64,000 nt of DNA from Salarchaeum japonicum_A (GCF_049705945.1 NZ_JBNAMV010000004.1:124001-188000), one strand, 5' to 3'; positions 50,331 through 59,956 are shown, numbered from the stretch's first letter. The notes: generated by a model not told the origin, from the letters alone. Program-made: numbers and translations.

Positions 50331-52351
50331 CGCTCGGGGTGCTCGGCGAGGAACGTCAGTTCGAACACGGTGCCGCGCGGCTCGTTCTCCCGGATTTCGA
50401 TGCCGCCGCCGTACGACTGCAGCATCTGTTTCACGAGATAGAGGCCGAACCCGCTCCCGGGTTCGCTGAGCTGTGAGACGCCGGTTTCGAGCACGCCCTC
50501 GCGTTCGTCTTCGGGGATGCCGGGGCCGTTGTCGGCGACCGCGACCGTGACGGCGGGACACTCGACCTCGTCGCCGGCGTACGTGCGGTCGGGGTCGGGG
50601 ACGTGGACGTCGTCGTCGGTCACGGTCGTGGTCGTCGTGGTCTCCGTCACGGTCACCTCGACGACCGGGGTGTCGGCGTCGTTGTGGGTGACGGCGTTGT
50701 CGAAGACGTTCTCGAACACCTCGCCGAGCAGTTCGTCGCCGAGCACGGACACGTCCTCGGGAAGGTCGGCGTGGAACCGTGCGTCCGGATGCATCTCCGC
50801 GGCGAGCGAGAGCTTCGTCTCCAGCACGTCCGTGAGCGACACGCGGCGCAGCGAGTGGTCGGCGTCCCCGACGATGGCGTCCATGAGCGGCCGCATCTGC
50901 TCAATGAGTTCGGCGAGGTCCGCGCCCCGGTTCCGGATGTGTTCGACGTGCTCGGCCGCGTCCGGGTCGTTCACGGCGGACGCGAGGAGTTGGCAGCGCG
51001 CGTTGATGACGTTCAGGCCGTTGAGGAGGTTGTGGCGGATGAGGCGGTTGAGGAACTCGAGACGTTCGCGTTCGGCTTCGACTTGTCGCTGCCGGGTCTT
51101 GCGTTCGGTGATGTCCTGCGTGAGTGCGAGCGCGCTCTCCACGCTCCCGCCCGCGTGCACGGGCAGGACTTGGACGCGGGAGACGCCGTTGCTCGTTTCG
51201 ACTTCCCCGCCCACGCGCTCGCCGTCGATGGCGTCGTCGATGGCGTCCTCCCACCAGGTTCGGAACGCCGCCGGCACGATGTCGAGGTCGTCCACTCGGG
51301 TGCCTTCGACCGTGTCCGTGTCGATGTCTTCCCTGTCGGCGAAGGCTTCGCCGCCGACGGTGAGGCAGCGTTTATCGTCGTCGAACAGGGCGATAGCGCC
51401 GTTCGGGAGGTTTCGGACGAGCGTCTCGTAGCGGTGGCGGCGTTCGACCGCGGCGATGGCGTTTGCGACGAGCTGGCCGAGCCGCGAGAGCGCTTCGCGT
51501 TCCCGGTCGGCGAACGCATGCGGGCGCTGCGAGTAGACGTTGAGTACGCCGTACGTCTCGTCGTCCGTCCGGATGGGGACGGCGGCGGACGACCGGACGC
51601 CGTGTTCGCGGGCGCGGTCGCGCCACTCGGCGAACGCGTCGTCGGTGAGCGTGTCGTCGACGACGTTGACGTCGCCGGTGTGGAACGCGCTGGCGGTGGG
51701 GCCGCGTTCCGCGGGCGGGGCGTCGAGGCGGAGGTCGATGTCGTCCGTGTACCCGTCCGTGTTCGCCTCCGCGGTGACGCGGGTGTCGTCACTCTCGTCG
51801 CGTTCCGCGACCCACGCGAACCGGTAGGAGTCGGTGGCGGCGATTTCCCGGCAGACGAGCGCGGTGATGTCCCGGCGGGTGCTCTGTCGGAAGGCGGCGT
51901 CGACGACGCGGTAGACCACGTCGTTGAGGTCGGCGAGCACGGAGACGGCGTGCTCGTGGGAGTGTCGGTCGCCGCCCTCGTAGGTGTCGAGGAGGGTTTC
52001 GAGTCGGGCGGCGAGTGCGTCCGGGTCGCCGGCGGGTTGGGTGGCGGTGACGCCGGCGCGGGCGGCCGACCGCGCGATATCGGCGTCGGCGTCGGCGGAC
52101 GTGAGGAGGACAAGCGGGAGGGCGTCGTGGCGGTCGCGGACGGCGCGGAGGACGCTGAGTCCCTCGCGGTCGCGGTCTGCGTCGGCGACGACTGCGCTGT
52201 ACTCGCCGGCGGCGAGGCGGTCCATGGCGTCGGCGGGCGTGCTCCGGCCCACCTCGAAGCGGTCGGTTCGGTCGGCGACGCGGCCGGCCTCCTCCCCCTC
52301 GTTCGACGCGACCCAGAGGACGCGGGGGCGAACGGTCGGCGCCGGTGACAT
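50327..52351 (-). CDS. Sensor histidine kinase with degenerate receiver, GAF and PAS domains (set 2)
   Basis: 674 aa, cytosolic. The N-terminal 115 residues look like a degenerate receiver (RPRVLWVASNEGEEAGRVAD). Then a GAF domain (VRSSAAVPIRTDDETYGVLN), a PAS domain and the kinase core with H-box RLIRHNLLNGLNVINAR, N-box FENVFDNAVTHNDADTP and G-boxes VADNGPGIPEDERE and GSGFGLYLVKQML. The start at 52351 is chosen from TATA spacing. Its stop overlaps the regulator's stop by 4 nt; it faces, rather than follows, its likely partner. Confidence 0.9.
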   Translation of the reverse strand: MSPAPTVRPRVLWVASNEGEEAGRVADRTDRFEVGRSTPADAMDRLAAGEYSAVVADADRDREGLSVLRAVRDRHDALPLVLLTSADADADIARSAARAGVTATQPAGDPDALAARLETLLDTYEGGDRHSHEHAVSVLADLNDVVYRVVDAAFRQSTRRDITALVCREIAATDSYRFAWVAERDESDDTRVTAEANTDGYTDDIDLRLDAPPAERGPTASAFHTGDVNVVDDTLTDDAFAEWRDRAREHGVRSSAAVPIRTDDETYGVLNVYSQRPHAFADREREALSRLGQLVANAIAAVERRHRYETLVRNLPNGAIALFDDDKRCLTVGGEAFADREDIDTDTVEGTRVDDLDIVPAAFRTWWEDAIDDAIDGERVGGEVETSNGVSRVQVLPVHAGGSVESALALTQDITERKTRQRQVEAERERLEFLNRLIRHNLLNGLNVINARCQLLASAVNDPDAAEHVEHIRNRGADLAELIEQMRPLMDAIVGDADHSLRRVSLTDVLETKLSLAAEMHPDARFHADLPEDVSVLGDELLGEVFENVFDNAVTHNDADTPVVEVTVTETTTTTTVTDDDVHVPDPDRTYAGDEVECPAVTVAVADNGPGIPEDEREGVLETGVSQLSEPGSGFGLYLVKQMLQSYGGGIEIRENEPRGTVFELTFLAEHPER

Positions 52352-52374
52352 ACCGCTACCGAGTAGATGCGTGG

Positions 52375-52384
52375 ACATATATCC
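52375..52384 (-). promoter_or_regulatory. TATA-like element for the second sensor kinase
   Basis: The minus strand reads GATATATGTC here, 24-33 nt before the ATG at 52351, which supports that start. Confidence 0.5.
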
Positions 52385-52505
52385 GGTGGCCCCCAGCACG
52401 TGTGGCGTCGAACGGCCGAGCGACCAGACACACCCAGTTTGTATTTCGAGAAGAATTGTGGGCTATTAGCGAATTCAAAAGTTGGAAATGGGAATACCAT
52501 CGGTG

Positions 52506-52516
52506 GATTTATCAAG
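52506..52516 (+). promoter_or_regulatory. TATA-like element upstream of katG
   Basis: GATTTATCAAG lies 33-43 nt before an ATG at 52549 and about 105 nt before the katG ATG, so transcription probably begins just upstream of a short reading frame that overlaps katG. Confidence 0.45.
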
Positions 52517-52548
52517 ATATCTGCTCAGTACTCATGTGACGGACAACA

Positions 52549-52623
52549 ATGGAAGACGCATCCAATCCCGGAACGGCTGTACGTGACGAGCTGGCGTTCG
52601 ACGGCGAGGTGGCCGACGAATGA
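52549..52623 (+). CDS. 24-codon leader frame overlapping the katG start
   Basis: ATG at 52549 opens a 24-residue frame (MEDASNPGTAVRDELAFDGE, then VADE) that ends in TGA at 52621-52623, overlapping the katG ATG as ATGA. Other haloarchaeal KatG proteins have short N-terminal extensions, so this could also be an extension separated by a frameshift. A translated leader peptide or a coupled leader is the alternative. Confidence 0.35.
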   Translation: MEDASNPGTAVRDELAFDGEVADE

Positions 52624-54782
52624 CGTGGTCCAATCAGGACTGGTGGCCGCACCTGCTCCGACTCGACATCCTCGACGACAACGCCGCGGAACTCGACCCC
52701 TACGGCGAGGACTTCGATTACGCCGAGGAGTTCGAGAAGCTCGACCTCGACGAAGTGAAGTCCGATATCGCCGACGTGATGACGGACTCGCAGGAGTGGT
52801 GGCCCGCTGACTACGGCCACTACGGCCCGCTGTTCATCCGGATGGCGTGGCACAGCGCCGGTACCTACCGCACGCTCGACGGCCGCGCGGGCGCGTCCGG
52901 CGCGCTCCAGCGCCTCCCGCCGGAGAGTAGCTGGCCGGACAACGTCAACCTCGACAAGGCCCGCCGCCTCCTCCAGCCGGTGAAGCACAAGTACGGCCGA
53001 CAGCTCTCGTGGGGCGACCTCATCGTGCTCGCGGGGAACGTCGCGCTCGAATCGATGGGCTTCGAGACGTACGGCTTCGCGGGCGGCCGCGTGGACGAGT
53101 ACAAGTCCAACGAGGCCGTCGAGTGGGGTCCCGAGACCGAGTGGGAGACCACGTCGCCCGAGCGCTTCGAGGACGGCGAGGTCGGCGACCTCAAGGACCC
53201 GCTCGCGAACACCGTGATGGGGCTCATCTACGTGAACCCCGAGGGCCCGTACGGCGAACCGGACGTCGAAGGGTCCGCGGCGAACATCCGCGAGGAGTTC
53301 GACCGCATGGCGATGGACGACGAGGAGACCGTCGCGCTCATCGCCGGCGGCCACACGTTCGGGAAGGTCCACGGCGCCGACGACGAGACGGAAGTCGGCC
53401 CCGACCCCGAGTCCGCGCCCATCGACCAGCAGGGCCTCGGCTGGGACCACGACTTCGAGAAAGCCGGCATGATCACGAGCGGCATCGAGGGGCCGTGGAA
53501 CTCCACGCCGACGATGTGGGACACGGGCTACGTCGACAACCTCCTCGAGTACGAGTGGGAGCCGCACAAGGGCCCCGGTGGCGCGTGGCAGTGGCAGCCG
53601 GCCACCGAGGAAGAGCGCGAGGACATCGAGAAGGCCCCGGACGCGCAGGACTTCGACGAGTCCGAGGAGCCGATGATGCTCACGACGGACGTCGCGCTGA
53701 AGCGCGACGACGACTACCGCGAGGTCCTCGAGAACTTCAAGGAGAACCCCGACGAGTTCCAGGCGGCGTTCTCGCGTGCCTGGTATAAACTCCTTCACCG
53801 CGACATGGGCCCGCCGGAGCGCTACCTCGGCCCCGAAGTGCCGGACGAGGAGTTCGTCTGGCAGGACCCGATTCCGGACGCCGACTACGACATCGTCGGC
53901 GAGGACGAAATCGCGGAGCTCGAAGCCGCGATTCTCGACGCGGACATCGAGCGCTCGCAGCTCGTGAAGACCGCGTGGGCGTCCGCCTCGACGTACCGAG
54001 ACAGCGACAAGCGCGGCGGCGCGAACGGCGCGCGCGTCCGCCTCGAACCCCAGAAGAACTGGGAGGTCAACGAGCCCGAGCGGCTCGCGGACGCGCTCGA
54101 CACCTACGAGGACATCCAGGCCGAGTTCAACGAGTCGCGTGACGACGACGTGCGCGTCTCGCTCGCGGACCTCATCGTCCTCGGCGGGAACGTCGCCGTC
54201 GAACAGGCCGCGGCCGACGCCGGCTACGACATCGACGTGCCGTTCGAACCCGGACGCACGGACGCGAGCGCCGAGCAGACGGACGCCGACTCCTTCGAGC
54301 CGCTGAAGCCGAAGGCGGACGGCTTCCGGAACTACATCGGCGACGGCGACTTCAACGACTTCTACGGCAGTCTCGAGGAGCGCATGGTCGATAAGGCCGA
54401 ACTCCTCAACCTCTCCGTGCCGGAGCTGACGGTGCTCGTCGGCGGGATGCGCGCGCTCGGCGCGACCTACGACGACACCGACCGCGGCGTCTTCACGGAC
54501 GACCCGGGCACGCTCACGAACGACTTCTTCGCGAACCTCCTCGACATGGACTACGAGTGGGAGCCCGTCACTGAGGACGAGGAAGTGTTCGAGGGCTTCG
54601 AGCGCGACACCGGCGAGAAGGTCTGGGAGGCCACGCGCTTCGACCTCATCTTCGGCTCGAACGCCCGTCTCCGCGCGCACGCCGACGTGTACGCGGCTGA
54701 CGACGCGGAGGAGAAGTTCGTGGAGGACTTCGCCACGGCGTGGAGTAAGGTCATGCGGGCCGACCGCTTCGACCTCGAATAG
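52620..54782 (+). CDS. katG: Bifunctional catalase-peroxidase KatG
   Basis: 720 aa heme enzyme degrading hydrogen peroxide. Distal residues Arg74, Trp77 and His78 lie in IRMAWHSAGTYRT; proximal His245 is in GGHTFGKVHGA; the Met-Tyr-Trp adduct is complete with Trp77, Tyr204 (LIYVNPEGP) and Met230 (FDRMAMDD). The C-terminal half is the expected degenerate repeat. It resembles Haloarcula KatG closely. The 24-codon leader frame overlaps its start. Confidence 0.96.
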   Translation: MTWSNQDWWPHLLRLDILDDNAAELDPYGEDFDYAEEFEKLDLDEVKSDIADVMTDSQEWWPADYGHYGPLFIRMAWHSAGTYRTLDGRAGASGALQRLPPESSWPDNVNLDKARRLLQPVKHKYGRQLSWGDLIVLAGNVALESMGFETYGFAGGRVDEYKSNEAVEWGPETEWETTSPERFEDGEVGDLKDPLANTVMGLIYVNPEGPYGEPDVEGSAANIREEFDRMAMDDEETVALIAGGHTFGKVHGADDETEVGPDPESAPIDQQGLGWDHDFEKAGMITSGIEGPWNSTPTMWDTGYVDNLLEYEWEPHKGPGGAWQWQPATEEEREDIEKAPDAQDFDESEEPMMLTTDVALKRDDDYREVLENFKENPDEFQAAFSRAWYKLLHRDMGPPERYLGPEVPDEEFVWQDPIPDADYDIVGEDEIAELEAAILDADIERSQLVKTAWASASTYRDSDKRGGANGARVRLEPQKNWEVNEPERLADALDTYEDIQAEFNESRDDDVRVSLADLIVLGGNVAVEQAAADAGYDIDVPFEPGRTDASAEQTDADSFEPLKPKADGFRNYIGDGDFNDFYGSLEERMVDKAELLNLSVPELTVLVGGMRALGATYDDTDRGVFTDDPGTLTNDFFANLLDMDYEWEPVTEDEEVFEGFERDTGEKVWEATRFDLIFGSNARLRAHADVYAADDAEEKFVEDFATAWSKVMRADRFDLE

Positions 54783-54853
54783 CGCGACGCAAGCACCGGC
54801 CACCCCTGCCGTCTTTCAGGGGTTTCTTATCTGCGGTTCGTTTCTCACTACTC

Positions 54854-56080
54854 GTGTCAGAGGTTCGTCGTCGAATCGTCGAGTCGGTCCGGGGACTGCG
54901 TGGCGACGGCCGCGGCTGGATTCTCGCGAGCATCGCGTCCGGCTGGCTGCTCACGCTCGGCCTGCGCTTCCTCGTTCCCGCAGTCATTCCGCAGGTGAAG
55001 GAGACGTTCGTCGTGGACAACGCGACGGCGGGTATCGCGGTGACGGTGGTGTGGGCGTTCTACGCGCTCACGCAGTTCCCCGCTGGCCTCATCACGGACC
55101 GCATCGGGGAGCGAACGGCGCTCGCGGGGAGTCTCGCGATGAGCGCCGCGAGCCTGGCGTTCCTCGCGAGCGCACCAGTGTTCGCGGTGTTCCTCGTGGG
55201 CGCGGCGCTGTTCGGCATCGGCTCCGGGTTCTACGGGCCGGCGCGCGGCACCGCGCTCTCGCGGGCGTTCCCGGCTCGCGCGGGCGCGGCGTTCGGCATC
55301 ACGCTCGCCGCGGGGAGTTTCGGCTCCGCCGTCCTCCCGCTGGTCGCGGGCGTCGCGGTGGACGAACTCGGGTGGCGCATGCTCGTCGGCGGCGCGGTCC
55401 CGCTGTTCCTCGCCGTTTCCGTGCTCGCCTACCGCGTCCTTCCGGAGCCGATCGACGAGTACGCGGAGACTACCATCGACACCGGCCCGACGTTCACGCT
55501 CCGGGAGGCGGTCCGCCGCGTTCCGGACGCCGTCCGCGACCGCGACGTGGTGCTCGCCATCCTCGGATTGACGTTCTACCTGTTCGCGTTCCAGGGACTG
55601 ACCGCGTTCCTCCCGACCTACCTCGTGGACGTGGAGGGAATCGGGCAGGGCGTCGCTTCCGGCGTGTTCGCGCTGCTGTTCGTCGGCGGCGGTCTCACCC
55701 AGCTCGCCGCGGGGTCGCTCTCCGACCGATACGGTACCGTGCCCGTGCTCGTCGTCGCCGCAGGATTCGGCGCGCTCACGCTGTTCGCGGTGCCGTTCGT
55801 CGACTCGCTCGCGGCGTGGGCGGTGCTCTCCTTCCTCCTCGGCACGCGAATGGGTATCGCGCCGGTCGCGAACTCCTCGGTCATCGCGGCGCTCCCGACG
55901 GACGCGCAGGGCGCGTCCTGGGGGTTCCTGCGGACGTGTTTCTTCCTCGTGAGCGCGACCGGGTCGGCGTTCGTCGGCGCGATGGCGGACGCCGACCTCT
56001 TCGACGAGTCATTCCTCGTGCTCGGCGTGCTGACCGCGTGCGCCGCGGTCTGCTTCCAGCGCCTCGGCGCGACACGGTAA
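54854..56080 (+). CDS. MFS transporter
   Basis: 408 aa with about twelve helices. The MFS loop 2-3 motif is GLITDRIGERTALAGSLAMS, and its second-half counterpart is AAGSLSDRYGTVPVLVVAAG. The start is a GTG at 54854 giving a short charged N-terminus. It resembles sugar or multidrug exporters, but no substrate signature is evident. It converges with the PH-domain gene 24 nt away. Confidence 0.87.
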   Translation: MSEVRRRIVESVRGLRGDGRGWILASIASGWLLTLGLRFLVPAVIPQVKETFVVDNATAGIAVTVVWAFYALTQFPAGLITDRIGERTALAGSLAMSAASLAFLASAPVFAVFLVGAALFGIGSGFYGPARGTALSRAFPARAGAAFGITLAAGSFGSAVLPLVAGVAVDELGWRMLVGGAVPLFLAVSVLAYRVLPEPIDEYAETTIDTGPTFTLREAVRRVPDAVRDRDVVLAILGLTFYLFAFQGLTAFLPTYLVDVEGIGQGVASGVFALLFVGGGLTQLAAGSLSDRYGTVPVLVVAAGFGALTLFAVPFVDSLAAWAVLSFLLGTRMGIAPVANSSVIAALPTDAQGASWGFLRTCFFLVSATGSAFVGAMADADLFDESFLVLGVLTACAAVCFQRLGATR

Positions 56081-56104
56081 AAGAAGAAAGGGTCCGTCTG
56101 CCGG

Positions 56105-57553
56105 TTACTGTCTGCCGAGCGTCGCGCGGAGGCGGTTGACCGCGCGCTCGACGAGACTGCGGGCGGTCTCTTCTTCGATGTCGTGTGCGGTGGCGTCGCC
56201 GCCCGTGAGCCGTCTGCTTCCGGCAGTGTCGTACACGACGGACGCGAGCCCCCAGCGTCGCTGGAAGATAGACTGGGATTCGATGACGGTCTGGAGGCGG
56301 TAGTAGGGGACGACCGTGGTGGAGCGCGACCAGAACCCGCCGCGGGTGACGGCGTACTCGTCGCCTTCCGCGTGGCCGAGGTGGAGCCAGCGGTAGTGGC
56401 CACCGGCGACCGCGACCGGGAACAGGAGGAGGGAGAGCCACCAGTAGGGCAGCCCCCAGAGAGTGCTCGCGGCGAACGCGGACGCGGTGACGATGCCGGC
56501 GAGGATGCCGTATCGGCCGATGTATCGCCGACGGGCGCGCCGGGGCGGGCGTTCGACCGCGACCTCGTCGAACGGTTCGAGGGTGCGCGCGAGCGCCAGC
56601 GCGTCCTCTCTGGGCGCGAACGGCACGGCCGCTTCGGAGCCGCCGGAGGGCGTGTCGCCGGGCGCGTACCCGGCGGTCTCGACCGCGAGCGTGGCGTAGC
56701 CGACGCGGCGCATCAGGACGTTCTCGGTGAGGGAGACGGACTGGAGTTTGTCGAGCGGAATCGTGCCCGTGTAGCGCTTGAGGAGGCCGCGCTCGTACCG
56801 GAGGTCGTCGCCCTCCCGACGCAAGCGGAAGCCGTAGAACCGAACGAACCGGATTGCCGCGCTCGCGATCCAGAGCGCGAGGAGGACGGCGAGTGCGCCG
56901 ACGCCGACCACGAAGACGAGGAGCGCGGCGCCGAGGCCTGACGCGGCGTCGCTGAACCCGAGCGTCGCGATGACGGGACCGAGGAGGGGAAAGAGGACGG
57001 CGAGGCCGGACGCGACCCGCGCGTCGAAGGAGAGGAAGCTGTACGCGAGCAGCGACCGGTCGTCCAGTTCGTACAGAACGTCCCCCATGTCTTCGCCCTC
57101 GGTGTCGGCGGTTTCGCCGGCTTTCAGGCGGCGTATTTCGGTCTGGAGGCGTTCCGCTTCCTCGGCGCTCACGCACTCCAGTTTCGCCTCGGTGCTCCCG
57201 CCGCCAGCGGTTTCGACGCTGAGCGTGGCGATGCCGAGCGCGCGCTGGAGGACGTTCCGCGTCACGTCCACGTTCTGCACGCGACGCAGGGGGATTTCGC
57301 GCTCGCGGCGGCTGAGCACGCCGGAGTCGATGTCGAGCGTGTCGCCCGCGAGCTCGTACGAGAACCGCTGGTAGTAGGCGTACTGGTAGGCGAGCACGAG
57401 GACGGCGAGCGCGACCGCGCCGACGAGGACGAACGGCCAGAACTCGGCGAACGTGCCGCCGGAGGTCGCGGCGACGCCGATGACGGCCGCCCAGCCGAAC
57501 CGTACGCCGCGGTCGACGACGCGGTACGGGACGCTGAACGGGTGGAGTTTCAT
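56105..57553 (-). CDS. Multi-domain PH-domain membrane protein (YdbT-like)
   Basis: 482 aa. It has tandem bPH2-type modules flanked by helices: early segment SYELAGDTLDIDSGVLSRRE followed by IPLRRVQNVDVTRNVLQRAL, later IPLDKLQSVSLTENVLMRRV, and YYRLQTVIESQSIFQRRWGL. Such YdbS/YdbT pairs in bacteria are membrane proteins of uncertain function. The start at 57553 (MKLHPFSVPYRVVDRG) overlaps the partner's stop by 4 nt. Confidence 0.85.
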   Translation of the reverse strand: MKLHPFSVPYRVVDRGVRFGWAAVIGVAATSGGTFAEFWPFVLVGAVALAVLVLAYQYAYYQRFSYELAGDTLDIDSGVLSRREREIPLRRVQNVDVTRNVLQRALGIATLSVETAGGGSTEAKLECVSAEEAERLQTEIRRLKAGETADTEGEDMGDVLYELDDRSLLAYSFLSFDARVASGLAVLFPLLGPVIATLGFSDAASGLGAALLVFVVGVGALAVLLALWIASAAIRFVRFYGFRLRREGDDLRYERGLLKRYTGTIPLDKLQSVSLTENVLMRRVGYATLAVETAGYAPGDTPSGGSEAAVPFAPREDALALARTLEPFDEVAVERPPRRARRRYIGRYGILAGIVTASAFAASTLWGLPYWWLSLLLFPVAVAGGHYRWLHLGHAEGDEYAVTRGGFWSRSTTVVPYYRLQTVIESQSIFQRRWGLASVVYDTAGSRRLTGGDATAHDIEEETARSLVERAVNRLRATLGRQ

Positions 57554-58026
57554 ACTGCGTCCTCGGGTTCGCTCTCGATTGCGAGTTCGCGAAGCGACGC
57601 CTGCAGTTCGTCGGCGCGCTCCGGCGTCAGTCCGGGAATCGAGACGTCCGCGCCGCGGCTTCCGGCGGTGTAGACGACGACCGAGGAGAGGCCGACGAGT
57701 CGTTCGAGGGGGCCGCGCTGGGTGTCGACGTGCTGGACGCGGACGTACGGGACGACAGTCCGCACTCGCGTGATGACGCCGCGCTGGAGGAACAGCGTGT
57801 CCTCGCGGACTTCGAACCGGAAGACCCTGTACCGGAGCACAGCGAACACGACGCCGATAGCGCCGACGAGCAGGAAGACGGCGACGCCGTAGAGCGGCGT
57901 GAACCACGGGAAGTCGCTCGTGTCCGCGAACAGCGCGATGCCGGCAACGATACCGCCGAGAACGAGCGCGGTGACGAGCGCGCCGACCGCCCAGACGAGT
58001 CGCACGCGGGGATTCAGGCGTTCCAT
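57550..58026 (-). CDS. PH-domain membrane protein (YdbS-like)
   Basis: 158 aa with two N-terminal helices and one bPH2 module (FEVREDTLFLQRGVITRVRT, then VPYVRVQHVDTQRGPLERLV). It is the upstream partner of the larger YdbT-like protein, overlapping it by ATGA, so the two form one operon. Confidence 0.85.
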   Translation of the reverse strand: MERLNPRVRLVWAVGALVTALVLGGIVAGIALFADTSDFPWFTPLYGVAVFLLVGAIGVVFAVLRYRVFRFEVREDTLFLQRGVITRVRTVVPYVRVQHVDTQRGPLERLVGLSSVVVYTAGSRGADVSIPGLTPERADELQASLRELAIESEPEDAV

Positions 58027-58060
58027 ATCAGTTGGGGGAACGCCTGCGGTGAAAAAGCCT

Positions 58061-59467
58061 CTAGTCGTCGCCGAGGATGACGCGGTGCGTCATCGCCTCC
58101 GGGTCGAGCACTTCGTCCGCCTCCTCCTCGGTGAGGTAGCCGCGTTCGAGCACGACCTCCCGCACCGTCTTGTCCTCCTTGAGCGCGGCCTTCGCGACCT
58201 CGCTCGCCTTGTCGTAGCCGATTGCGGGATTGAGCGCGGTGGCGAGCGCCATCGACTGCTCGACTTGGGTCTCGCAGTGCTCCTCGTTCGCTTCGAGTTT
58301 CGCGACGAACTTCGTGGCGAACGTCTCGCTCCCGTTCGCGACGAGCGCCGCGGAGTCGAGGAAGTTCTGCGCGAGAATCGGCTTGTAGAGGTTCAGGTCG
58401 ATCTGGCCCTCCGCGGCGCCCGCGCCGACCGCGGCGTCGTTCCCGACGACCTGCTTGTGCACCTGGTTCACGGCTTCAGCGACGACCGGGTTTATCTTCC
58501 CGGGCATGATGGACGAGCCGGGCTGGTTCTCCGGCTGTTCGAGTTCGCCGAGGCCGTTCCGGGGGCCGCTTGCGAGCAGGCGGAGGTCGTTCGCTATCTT
58601 GTTCAGGCTGCCGGCGACGGTCTTGAGCGCGCCGTGCGCCTCGCTCATCGCGTCGTGTGCGGCCTGCGCCTCGAAGTGGTTGTCCGCCTCGCGGAACTGG
58701 ATACCCGTCTCCTCGCTGATGTAGTCCGCGGCGGTCGTCGGGAACTCGGGGTGCGTGTTGAGCCCCGTGCCGACCGCGGTCCCGCCGAGCGCGAGTTCGC
58801 GCAGGTGCGGCTTCACGTTCTCCACGCGCGCCAGGCCCTTCTCTATCTGCGCGCGATACCCGCCGAACTCCTGGCCGAGGCGGACGGGCGTCGCGTCCTG
58901 CAGGTGCGTGCGCCCCGTCTTCACGATGTCGTCGAACTCGTCTTCTTTCGCTTCGAGTTCGCTCACGAGCGTTTCGAGCGCGGGCTGGACGTCCTCCACG
59001 AGCGCCGAAAGCGCGGCGACGTGCATCGCGGTCGGAATCACGTCGTTCGAGGACTGCCCGAAGTTCACGTGGTCGTTCGGGTGAATCTCGCGCGTCCCGA
59101 TTTCGCCGCCGTAAATCTCGGTCGCGCGGTTCGCGATGACCTCGTTCGCGTTCATGTTCGACGAGGTACCGGACCCGGTCTGGAACACGTCCACGGGGAA
59201 CTGGTCGTCGTGCTCGCCCGCGATGACCTCCTCCGCGGCCTCGATGATAGCGTCAGCTTTGTCCTCGGGAATCGTTCCGAGGTCGCGGTTCGCCTGCGCC
59301 GCCGCCTTCTTCACGACGCCAAGCGCGTGCACGAACCGCGGCTTGAACGTCTCTCCGCTGATGGGGAAGTTCTCCACCGCGCGCTGGGTTTGCGCGCCCC
59401 AGTACGCGTCCGCCGGCACCTCCATCTCTCCGAGACTGTCCTCCTCGACGCGGTAATCGTCTGCCAT
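58061..59467 (-). CDS. fumC: Fumarate hydratase, class II
   Basis: 468 aa. It interconverts fumarate and malate in the TCA cycle. The signature GSSIMPGKINPV is intact, as are QTGSGTSSNMNANEVIANRA and TGRTHLQDATPV. The start at 59467 (MADDYRVEEDSLGEMEVP) is standard. Argininosuccinate lyase or aspartase are alternatives in the superfamily but the motifs favour fumarase. Confidence 0.95.
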   Translation of the reverse strand: MADDYRVEEDSLGEMEVPADAYWGAQTQRAVENFPISGETFKPRFVHALGVVKKAAAQANRDLGTIPEDKADAIIEAAEEVIAGEHDDQFPVDVFQTGSGTSSNMNANEVIANRATEIYGGEIGTREIHPNDHVNFGQSSNDVIPTAMHVAALSALVEDVQPALETLVSELEAKEDEFDDIVKTGRTHLQDATPVRLGQEFGGYRAQIEKGLARVENVKPHLRELALGGTAVGTGLNTHPEFPTTAADYISEETGIQFREADNHFEAQAAHDAMSEAHGALKTVAGSLNKIANDLRLLASGPRNGLGELEQPENQPGSSIMPGKINPVVAEAVNQVHKQVVGNDAAVGAGAAEGQIDLNLYKPILAQNFLDSAALVANGSETFATKFVAKLEANEEHCETQVEQSMALATALNPAIGYDKASEVAKAALKEDKTVREVVLERGYLTEEEADEVLDPEAMTHRVILGDD

Positions 59468-59527
59468 ACGCGGGGGGTCGTCGCGGACAGCGTAAAACCC
59501 ACCGGAACCGCGCGCGCTCGCCGCGGC

Positions 59528-59956
59528 CTACGGTTCGAAGAACTCGGAGCTGGCTTCCTCGTCGAGGAACGTGGTGACGTTCTTCACGAGGTCGGTCTGT
59601 TCGGTGAAGTGGTGTTCGTCGACGGAGATGGCGAGTCCTTCGCCCTCGGAGATGGGGAAGTTCATCTCGACGGATTCGGTGAAGTAGGTGATGCTGCAGC
59701 GGAGGTCGCCGCAGCGCTCCGCGAACACGTCGTTGATGTAGTCGCGGTGGAGGGTTTCGAGACGCATCTCCTCGACGGCGGCCGCCACGTCTTCGGGCGT
59801 GTACCGGTGTTCCACGTCCTCCCGGAGGTACCAGAGCGCGTACTCGTCCGTGGTGTACGCGACGACCGACCGCAGCGTCTCGCCGACCCGGTCGTGGAGT
59901 CGGTCCACCAGGCGCTCGCCGAAGTCGTCGCGATGGACGTAGGTCGTCTCGGCCAT
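59528..59956 (-). CDS. Conserved haloarchaeal hypothetical protein (paralogue of 5110-5541)
   Basis: 142 aa, soluble and acidic. Order of elements (LRSVVAYTTDEYALWYLRED, a helical middle, YINDVFAERCGDLRCSITYF and EGLAISVDEHHF) mirrors the protein at 5110-5541. No function is known to me. The ATG at 59956 is chosen as the first Met before TTYVHRDDFGERLVDRL. It lies between fumC and bolA. Confidence 0.72.
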   Translation of the reverse strand: MAETTYVHRDDFGERLVDRLHDRVGETLRSVVAYTTDEYALWYLREDVEHRYTPEDVAAAVEEMRLETLHRDYINDVFAERCGDLRCSITYFTESVEMNFPISEGEGLAISVDEHHFTEQTDLVKNVTTFLDEEASSEFFEP

